Positions 1 to 4,916 of a DNA stretch of 5,399 nt are shown here, one piece after another (positions within the stretch are counted from its first letter, which is position 1; every line of letters starts with the position of its first letter). The position numbers and the translations under genes were made by a program. The DNA is from Candidatus Zhuqueibacterota bacterium 4572_119 (GTDB taxonomy: Bacteria; Zhuqueibacterota; Zhuqueibacteria; Thermofontimicrobiales; Thermofontimicrobiaceae). Where the stretch lies: the NCBI GenBank assembly GCA_002084535.1, contig NBLI01000222.1:1-5399 (forward strand), in the 5' to 3' direction. Under the pieces are notes generated by a model. The model was not told where the DNA came from. It saw only the letters and a program-made list of their open reading frames with translations, and did no database searches.

Positions 1-468
1 GTCTGGCATACAAAAAAATGGCCCAGAGAATATTTTATTTCTTTGTTAAAATTAATGGCAGGCGAAAACGTAACACCTGTTTTTATCGGCGGTAAAAATG
101 AATATCAGTTATGCCAGGACATAATTGAAAAATCAGGTGCTGACGCTTTGAATTTAGCAGGTGAACTGACAATTCTTGAATCAACGGCGCTGATACAAAA
201 TCTTGACCTGATGCTGACAAATGACAGCGCGCCTTTGCATATGGCGAACGCAGTTCAAACAGACGTGATTGCGATATTTGGTCCGACAGTGCGCAGGTTT
301 GGATGTTATCCTTTCAGAGAAAACGACACTATGCTGGAAATTGATCTTTACTGCCGACCCTGCTCCAAACACGGCGCGAAAACCTGCCCCGAAAAACATT
401 TTCGTTGTATGAGGGACATTCAGCCCGAATTGGTTTACAAAACAATTAAACAGTATATTGGGAAATAA
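1..468 (+). CDS. Glycosyltransferase family 9 (heptosyltransferase-like), 3' part only
   Basis: The frame is open from the first base, so the gene begins upstream; 155 C-terminal residues are visible, about the last 45% of a usual ~340-aa GT9 protein. GT9 enzymes (WaaC, WaaF, WaaQ) transfer ADP-activated heptose to the LPS inner core at the cytoplasmic face of the inner membrane. Visible marks are the TKKWP segment (residues 4-8) that opens the nucleotide-sugar domain, an FIGG turn (28-31), the signature TNDSAPLHMA (73-82), where the Asp-Ser-x-x-x-His pattern contacts the donor, and FGPT (93-96). The tail has a cysteine-rich stretch, CRPC (118-121) with further Cys at 129 and 136, resembling the C-terminus of WaaF/RfaF-type proteins. 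The acceptor and the exact sugar cannot be read from this part. The stop lies 1 nt before the next start, so the two genes are very probably co-transcribed. An internal TTG at 43 is not a start, because conserved sequence continues upstream of it. Confidence 0.9.
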   Translation, partial: VWHTKKWPREYFISLLKLMAGENVTPVFIGGKNEYQLCQDIIEKSGADALNLAGELTILESTALIQNLDLMLTNDSAPLHMANAVQTDVIAIFGPTVRRFGCYPFRENDTMLEIDLYCRPCSKHGAKTCPEKHFRCMRDIQPELVYKTIKQYIGK

Positions 469-469
469 T

Positions 470-1522
470 ATGATACAGAAAAAGGTTGTTATACTAACAG
501 GCAATGATGGTTTTTTTGGTCAGACCCGAAAACCGTGGGTGAGTATGAATGTAAAAAAATTGGAAAAGACCATCGCTGAACATGGATTTGAAGTTAAAAC
601 TTACACATTCAGTGACATTGTAAACGGAAAAACCAGCATAGAAAATTCCTTTATTTTTTACACCTTCCACCAAAAACCAAACAGGAGAAACTATTCCAAA
701 GATGTTATTCATTTTCTCAATGAAAGCAGCAATATTGTAATTCCGTCCTATGATTTATTATTATGTCATGAAAATAAGGGTTTCCAGGAATTATACAAAA
801 AGAGAATCAATTTAAAATCTTTAAAATCGTATTATTTCAGCAGTGTTAAAGAATTGCAAAATTATACACTGGACTTCCCTGTTGTTTTAAAAACTACTGA
901 CAGTTCCAATGGTAAGGGTGTGTTTTTGGCTAAAAGTGAAGCTCACTTATTAAAATTAGTCAGTAAGCTGGAAAAACAAAACCTGTTCACACAATTGGAC
1001 CTGTTAAGAAGAAAATACTTCCGCCAGAAAAAAAGTTATGATCTATACCCGGATTACAGCAACGAAAAAGATTATTATCAGTACCGGGATTATATTTTAA
1101 AAGAAAGTAATTTTATTCTGCAGGAATTTGTTCCGAATCTAAATTACGATCACCGGGTGCTCATTTTATTTGATAAATATTATATTATGAAACGCTTTGC
1201 ATTTGAAGGTGATTTTCGCGCCAGCGGTACTAAAATCCAAAAACTTGATATTGAAGTTGATTACAATCTGATGGAATACGCGCGGGAAATTTACTCAAAA
1301 TTTGACACCCCATTTCTTTCCATTGACATCGGTTCTCATAAAGGGAATTATTGTTTATTTGAATTTCAGGCACATCATTTTGGTATAAATGTCTTTGTAA
1401 AATCTAAAGGGTATTATACTCATGAAAATAATTCCTGGAAATACAATAAATGCAAGCCCAAAATTGAAACTGAAATTGCTTCAGGATTGGTGAGATATAT
1501 TAACAGCAAATTTTTTAGTTGA
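470..1522 (+). CDS. ATP-grasp domain protein, possible carboxylate-amine ligase of surface glycan assembly
   Basis: 350 residues with the order of an ATP-grasp enzyme. An N-terminal pre-ATP-grasp region (about 1-95) is followed by the HENKGFQELYKK lead-in (100-111), FPVVLKTTDSSNGKGVF (136-152) with the ATP-binding Lys141 and Gly-rich loop, hinge QEF (218-220), DHRV (227-230), KRF (241-243), LSIDIG (283-288) and FEFQ (297-300) as the likely metal-binding end. ATP-grasp enzymes form an acyl-phosphate from ATP and a carboxylate and then ligate it to an amine or other nucleophile; members in surface-polymer clusters attach amino acids to glycans. The substrate here is unknown. There is no signal peptide or membrane segment, so it is cytosolic. 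It sits 1 nt after a GT9 gene and 12 nt before a TagB-like transferase. I chose ATG 470 over an in-frame TTG at 458, because TTG would overlap the previous gene and gain only four residues. The gene is visibly more AT-rich than its neighbours. ATP-grasp fold is likely; function is inference. Confidence 0.8.
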   Translation: MIQKKVVILTGNDGFFGQTRKPWVSMNVKKLEKTIAEHGFEVKTYTFSDIVNGKTSIENSFIFYTFHQKPNRRNYSKDVIHFLNESSNIVIPSYDLLLCHENKGFQELYKKRINLKSLKSYYFSSVKELQNYTLDFPVVLKTTDSSNGKGVFLAKSEAHLLKLVSKLEKQNLFTQLDLLRRKYFRQKKSYDLYPDYSNEKDYYQYRDYILKESNFILQEFVPNLNYDHRVLILFDKYYIMKRFAFEGDFRASGTKIQKLDIEVDYNLMEYAREIYSKFDTPFLSIDIGSHKGNYCLFEFQAHHFGINVFVKSKGYYTHENNSWKYNKCKPKIETEIASGLVRYINSKFFS

Positions 1523-1534
1523 GTAATATTTTTT

Positions 1535-2548
1535 ATGGTTTTTTCATATTACATTTTCAAATATCCTTATCAACTCATCTGGAATTTCCTGAATATTATC
1601 AACAGAAATTCCGGCGTAGTCGTTTATTGTGCCGACCCCATGGATTACATTGTGATGAGACCCGCGTTGATTTTTTTGCCGGAGATGACTTACTACGCGA
1701 AAAACAAAACGACCGCTGACTTTTTAAAAAAGCAGAATTTACCTGTTAAAAGATTAGCATGTTTTCCAAAGGCAGTAATCATGTGCCGGCACGCGGCTTA
1801 TAAATTTCCTGGAAAAAATATTTTAAAAAAATTCACCAACGCTCGTAATTACAACATGTTTGAAGTTTATATGTTGACCAGTAGTGCTGAAGTTGCAATC
1901 GCTCGAGAATTAGGTATTGCCTCAGCAAAAGCTGTTGGTTTTCCGAAGATAGACCCACTTTTTAACGGAAGCTATAATAAAGAGTTACTAAATAAAACCC
2001 GTAGTAAAGCAGGAGCGAATCAAAAGAAAAGAACTGTGATTTTTACCGCAACCTGGGATAGTTCAGGTATGTCCGCTATAGAAAAATGGATAAATTTTCT
2101 ACCGGTATTAAGTCAGGATTACAACATTCTGGTCACCGTTCATCCCTGGACATCACAAAAATATAAACAAAAATTATCAGCCATGAAGCAAATATATTTC
2201 ATCCAGGATTATGATGTACTTCCATTTTTGGCGATCGCGGATATTATGGTTGGTGACACCAGCTCCATCATCGCCGAATTCTGTGCTTTGGACAAGCCAA
2301 TCATAACATTCAAAGTAAATCAAACTGACCGCACGTTGCCGGAAATCACGCAGCTATTAAAATCGATTAGCTACCGCGTTGAAGAGAGTTATCAATTAAA
2401 AGAAGCAATCGCGTATTGTTTAAAAAATCCGCGCGAAAAGCAACGAGAACGGCAAAGCGCGGCAAAACTCATGTTTGACAAACTGGATGGCAAAGCCGGG
2501 CAAAGAGCAGCGAACATGATAAAACATAAAATATCCAATTTTACATAA
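1535..2548 (+). CDS. CDP-glycerol glycerophosphotransferase-like (TagB/TagF family) protein
   Basis: 337 residues resembling the C-terminal GT-B-type catalytic domain of TagB/TagF (Glyphos_transf). These enzymes move glycerol-phosphate or a related polyol-phosphate from a CDP donor to a lipid-linked or glycan acceptor on the inner face of the membrane. Matching pieces in order are GFPKIDPLF (135-143, cf. the family G-x-P-R-x-D), IFTATWDSS (169-177, cf. the family APTWR), TVHPW (201-205), ADIMVGDTSSIIAEFCALDKP (235-255, nucleotide-binding) and DGKAGQRAANMI (318-329). His86 in a CRHAAYKF context is the best candidate for the N-terminal catalytic His, usually seen as WHG; His203 would be the second. 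The length fits a stand-alone TagB-like enzyme without the extra glycosyltransferase domain of large capsule polymerases. The start is the first ATG after an in-frame stop at 1520; only a weak GAG lies upstream. It is 12 nt from both neighbours. In a didermic cell it more likely adds a phosphopolyol to LPS or capsule than makes teichoic acid (inference). Confidence 0.75.
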   Translation: MVFSYYIFKYPYQLIWNFLNIINRNSGVVVYCADPMDYIVMRPALIFLPEMTYYAKNKTTADFLKKQNLPVKRLACFPKAVIMCRHAAYKFPGKNILKKFTNARNYNMFEVYMLTSSAEVAIARELGIASAKAVGFPKIDPLFNGSYNKELLNKTRSKAGANQKKRTVIFTATWDSSGMSAIEKWINFLPVLSQDYNILVTVHPWTSQKYKQKLSAMKQIYFIQDYDVLPFLAIADIMVGDTSSIIAEFCALDKPIITFKVNQTDRTLPEITQLLKSISYRVEESYQLKEAIAYCLKNPREKQRERQSAAKLMFDKLDGKAGQRAANMIKHKISNFT

Positions 2549-2560
2549 TGCTGGATTAAC

Positions 2561-3208
2561 ATGAAGAATATTTTAAAAATAAATCCTGAAAAACCCGATA
2601 TAAACTTGTTACAAAAAGCAGCCGGTATTTTAAAAGACGGAGGCATCATTGGCTATCCTACGGAAACTATTTATGGACTCGGGGCTGATGTCTTTAATGA
2701 TGAAGCAGTGGAAAAAATTTACCGTCTCAAAGGCAGGGACAAAAATAAACCGATATTGATCATTGCCGCGAGTTTGGACCAGGTAAAAGAATTGATCGTA
2801 TCATTTCCAGAAAAAGCTGTGGTCTTGACCCAAGAATTCTGGCCAGGCCCATTGACAATTGTTTTTGATGCTTCGCCGCGGCTCAACAAAAGCATCACCG
2901 GTAAGCAACAAACAGTGGGAATCAGGATCCCAAATAACCAGATATGCCTGGAACTAATTAAATTTGCCGGCGTCCCAATCACGTCAACCAGCGCCAATCT
3001 AACTGGAAATAAAAATCCAGTAACCGCGCGAGAAGTCGCGGAAAATTTTGGTGATCGATTGAATTTAATTTTAGATGGCGGGCAGTCTAATTCGGCAACT
3101 CCTTCAACAGTCATTTCAGTGATTAACAATGGAATCAAAATTATCAGGGAAGGGGCAATTTCAAAATTTAGTATTATGAAAATTTTAGGAAATAAAATTG
3201 ATGAGTAA
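2561..3208 (+). CDS. tsaC: L-threonylcarbamoyladenylate synthase (TsaC/Sua5/YwlC family)
   Basis: 215 residues covering a complete YrdC-type domain. The enzyme makes threonylcarbamoyl-AMP from threonine, bicarbonate and ATP in the cytosol; the TsaB/TsaD/TsaE proteins then place the group on A37 of ANN-decoding tRNAs (t6A). Visible motifs are GYPTETIYGLG (31-41), YRLKGRDKNKP (54-64) with the Lys57/Arg59 nucleotide-binding pair, WPGPLTIV (94-101), VGIRIPN (119-125), ITSTSANLTG (140-149) with Ser144/Asn146, and SATPSTVI (178-185). Together these give the family K-x-R...S-x-N signature. It is the short form without the C-terminal Sua5 extension found in archaeal and many other proteins. ATG 2561 leaves a normal N-terminus; only a GGA (2553-2555) precedes it as a weak ribosome site. 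It starts 12 nt after the TagB-like gene and its last 8 nt overlap the phosphatase gene, suggesting translational coupling. Family assignment is near certain. Confidence 0.96.
   Translation: MKNILKINPEKPDINLLQKAAGILKDGGIIGYPTETIYGLGADVFNDEAVEKIYRLKGRDKNKPILIIAASLDQVKELIVSFPEKAVVLTQEFWPGPLTIVFDASPRLNKSITGKQQTVGIRIPNNQICLELIKFAGVPITSTSANLTGNKNPVTAREVAENFGDRLNLILDGGQSNSATPSTVISVINNGIKIIREGAISKFSIMKILGNKIDE
3187..3190 (+). promoter_or_regulatory. Ribosome binding site inside tsaC for the phosphatase gene
   Basis: AGGA lies 10 nt before ATG 3201 and 7 nt before the adjacent in-frame TTG 3198. It is the clearest Shine-Dalgarno-like sequence in the window and sits within the end of the tsaC reading frame, so ribosomes ending tsaC could restart directly. 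It does not settle TTG versus ATG; I prefer ATG, which gives the normal N-terminus before the catalytic loop. Confidence 0.5.
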
Positions 3209-3701
3209 AAAATTCCATATCCTTTTTGTATGTTCCGGAAATTTATGCAGAAGCCCTATGGCTGAAGGGCTGCTGAAAAAAAAATTGTTCAAAGAATTCG
3301 GAAATTTAGTAACCATTTCTTCCGCCGGAACTCTGAACCTGGTTGGCAGACCAGCGACACCAAACGCGATAAGTGCAGCCAAAGAAAAAGGCGTTGACAT
3401 AACTCGCCACCAGTCAAAAAGTATTTCTGAAGAAAACTTACAGAAATCAGACATTGTTTTGGTAATGACCGAGCATCACAAAAAGTTCATCAGGAACCAT
3501 TACCCACAGTTTTCGGAATCAGTGTTCCTTATAACCGAGTTCAACCATGAAAACAAAAAAGACAACTTTGTCGATGTTCCCGATCCAATTGGTGAGGGCT
3601 TAACCTATTACCGGAAAGTGATCAATCAAATTGAAAGAGAAATTGATCGAATATTACCTAAAATTAAATCGCTCAGCAAAACAAAACTAAAACAATTTTA
3701 A
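3201..3701 (+). CDS. Low-molecular-weight protein phosphatase (YwlE/LMW-PTP family)
   Basis: 166 residues, the usual length of this cytosolic family. The P-loop CSGNLCRS spans residues 11-18: Cys11 is the nucleophile and Arg17 binds phosphate (C-x5-R). SSAGT (40-44) and ATPNA (52-56) follow as in the family, and DVPDPIG (125-131) near the C-terminus supplies the general acid Asp128. The mechanism is a phosphocysteine intermediate. Overall similarity as I recall it is to B. subtilis YwlE (a protein-arginine phosphatase), including the SDIVLVMTEHHKKFI stretch. However, Leu15 occupies the place of the YwlE Thr11 that selects phosphoarginine, so phosphotyrosine is the likelier substrate (inference). 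Partners could be a bacterial tyrosine kinase of polysaccharide export, as with Wzb/Wzc, though no kinase is in the window. The gene overlaps tsaC by 8 nt and starts at ATG 3201; an in-frame TTG at 3198 would add one Met. The C-terminus is Lys-rich. Confidence 0.93.
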   Translation: MSKKFHILFVCSGNLCRSPMAEGLLKKKLFKEFGNLVTISSAGTLNLVGRPATPNAISAAKEKGVDITRHQSKSISEENLQKSDIVLVMTEHHKKFIRNHYPQFSESVFLITEFNHENKKDNFVDVPDPIGEGLTYYRKVINQIEREIDRILPKIKSLSKTKLKQF

Positions 3702-3707
3702 ACAAAA

Positions 3708-4736
3708 ATGAAAAATCAAACTATAAAATTATTTCTTATTTTCATATTGCTTCCTATATGCTGTTTTTTTTGCGGCAAGGAGCTTATGGCGCAGCAGAAA
3801 ACCACAGAAATCGATACAACAAAAAAAACAAAAAAAGACACAACAAAAAACGTCGTTGTCCCCGGCGACTCGACTAAAAGTGATACAATGCAAGTATCAC
3901 CTGCACCAACGATACCTATGAAAACGGAAGAAATGCTCGAAGACAAATTCATTTCTTCTCCTACAGAATACAATGTTACCAATAAAATACTTTTACCACT
4001 AAATCGGAAAAAAACCAAATACGCTTACTTTGACGCCAGCCAGTCAATCGACCGGGTGATTCCCAATTCCGCGTTCAAAGTTGGTGAAAAATTAACCTTC
4101 ATCATCAGGTACGGGGTTGTTAAAGCTGGCACATCAACAATGGCGCTCCCGGAGATCGTTTATAAAAATGGTTACGAATGTTTTAAAATTCAAACTGAAG
4201 CCCGTTCCAGTAAATTTTTCTCAGCTTTTTTTAAAGTCCGGGATCAGGTCATTTCTTACATGGACAGAGACGGGCTTTATACATGGGGATTTGAAAAACA
4301 TTTGCGTGAAGGAAAATTCAGGGCAAATCAATACGTGAGCTACGATCACATTAATGGTTGGGCTGTAACAAATAAAAAAGACAGCCTGCGTATTCCCCCC
4401 TGTGTGCAGGACATTTTGACGACGTTCTATTACATTCGAACTCAAACTCTGGAAGTTGGGAAATCCTTGTTTGTTGATAATCACGCTGACAATAAGTTGT
4501 ACCCGCTCGAGGTCAAAGTTCACAAAAAGGAACGAATCAAAGTAAAAGCCGGTACTTTTGACTGTATCGTGGTTGAGCCTATTTTGCGAGCCAGTGGAAT
4601 TTTTAAAAGCAAAGGCAGACTGCTCGTTTGGGTGACGGATGATTCACGGAAAATCCCGGTGCAAATGAAATCCAAAATTATTATTGGTTATATCACCGCA
4701 GAATTGAGAGAGATGGAGGGTTTCGTTGAAAAGTGA
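3708..4736 (+). CDS. Exported DUF3108 domain protein
   Basis: 342 residues. The N-terminus is a signal peptide: Lys at 2 and 7, a hydrophobic core at about 8-22, and a likely signal peptidase I site after Ala28 (LMA/QQ). The two cysteine groups in the core do not fit a lipobox. Residues 30-75 are a Thr/Lys-rich, presumably disordered linker with an 8-residue repeat. From about 122 to the end the sequence matches the DUF3108 pattern: AFKVGEKLTFIIRYG (122-136), KAGTSTM (139-145), PCVQDILTTFYYIRTQ (231-246), VKAGTFDCIVVEP (279-291), and GRLLVWVTDDSRKIPVQ (303-319), followed by a last beta segment GYITAELREM (327-336). The family is a periplasmic beta-rich fold of unknown function, common in Bacteroidota and Proteobacteria. 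The start ATG 3708 lies 6 nt after the phosphatase stop with no Shine-Dalgarno sequence (AACAAAA), yet a signal peptide begins exactly there. It is probably the last gene of the unit, followed by a 180-nt gap. Confidence 0.85.
   Translation: MKNQTIKLFLIFILLPICCFFCGKELMAQQKTTEIDTTKKTKKDTTKNVVVPGDSTKSDTMQVSPAPTIPMKTEEMLEDKFISSPTEYNVTNKILLPLNRKKTKYAYFDASQSIDRVIPNSAFKVGEKLTFIIRYGVVKAGTSTMALPEIVYKNGYECFKIQTEARSSKFFSAFFKVRDQVISYMDRDGLYTWGFEKHLREGKFRANQYVSYDHINGWAVTNKKDSLRIPPCVQDILTTFYYIRTQTLEVGKSLFVDNHADNKLYPLEVKVHKKERIKVKAGTFDCIVVEPILRASGIFKSKGRLLVWVTDDSRKIPVQMKSKIIIGYITAELREMEGFVEK
3813..3850 (+). repeat. 24-nt tandem repeat with poly-A runs in the DUF3108 linker
   Basis: The 14-base unit GAYACAACAAAAAA occurs at 3813 and again at 3837, 24 bases apart, and encodes DTTKKTKK followed by DTTKN. 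The stretch contains A runs of 8 (3821-3828), 7 (3830-3836) and 6 (3845-3850). The second unit is only partial. It encodes part of a low-complexity linker and is a candidate site for replication slippage; no functional meaning can be read from one copy. Confidence 0.6.
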
Positions 4737-4916
4737 GCTAAAATGCCTTAAGCTTAAAGTGAAATAAAGTAATTACAATACAAGCTGTATCAAGTCATTC
4801 CGGCTGAGTCCCGCTTCTTGTTGCGGAAGGAATGCCGGTATCCGCAAAAAAAACGGCGGAACCGGAATGAGCAAAACTTTGAAAAAAATTTAACCCATAT
4901 TTCAGGTACTATTAAA
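4737..4916. other. Intergenic region between the DUF3108 gene and the DHS-like gene
   Basis: 180 nt with no coding frame on either strand that I can support. The left part (4737-4794) is AT-rich and holds a 10-base palindrome TTAAGCTTAA (4748-4757) and a small stem ATACA/TGTAT around AGC (4778-4790). The middle carries the GC-rich inverted-repeat element described separately. The right part (4871-4916) is AT-rich and leads to the next start; no good -35/-10 pair with normal spacing is visible, though a promoter for the downstream gene must lie here if it is not read through from upstream. None of the stems is followed by a T-run, so no intrinsic terminator can be called. Confidence 0.7.
4795..4870. 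repeat. GC-rich intergenic inverted-repeat (REP/MITE-like) element
   Basis: The ends are an inverted repeat: TCATTCCGG (4795-4803) is the exact reverse complement of CCGGAATGA (4862-4870). Two nested hairpins lie inside. The left one pairs CCGGC (4800-4804) with GCCGG (4834-4838) around an inner CCGC/GCGG stem (4811-4814 with 4823-4826). The right one pairs CCGGTATCCGC (4835-4845) with GCGGAACCGG (4856-4865), 10 pairs with one bulged base, around an A-rich loop. GGAATG occurs twice (4829-4834, 4864-4869), so either copy can pair with CATTCC at 4796-4801. The base composition stands out from the AT-rich flanks. Its look recalls the dispersed intergenic CATTCC-type repeats of many bacterial genomes, but copy number cannot be seen here. 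It could instead be an RNA structure at the end of the upstream transcript. Confidence 0.6.

Noticed and set aside
458..469. TTG 458 as the start of the ATP-grasp gene
   Set aside because: It would overlap the GT9 gene by 11 nt and add only four non-conserved residues; ATG 470 follows the GT9 stop by one base.
1519..1719. Short + strand frame of 66 codons beginning at TTG 1519
   Set aside because: It runs out of frame with the TagB-like gene, whose frame holds the family motifs; no recognisable domain.
2719..3138. 139-codon open frame on the - strand within tsaC
   Set aside because: It is antisense to a fully recognised TsaC sequence and resembles no protein family.
3762..3776. Lipoprotein signal (lipobox) around the Cys residues of the DUF3108 signal peptide
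   Set aside because: The residues before the cysteines (PIC, CFFC) do not fit the L-A/S-G/A-C pattern, and an Ala-ended signal peptidase I site lies just downstream.
3716..4018. 100-codon - strand frame inside the DUF3108 gene
   Set aside because: It reads the complement of the signal peptide and poly-A linker; its Val/Phe-rich sequence is an artefact of that composition.
4795..4885. Intrinsic terminator formed by the inverted repeat
   Set aside because: The stem is followed by GCAAAACTTTG rather than a T-run, and the reverse strand likewise lacks one next to the stem.
4879..4901. Sigma-70 promoter with TTGAAA as -35
   Set aside because: The nearest -10-like sequence (CATATT) is only about 11 nt away, too short a spacer, and nothing suitable lies at 16-18 nt.
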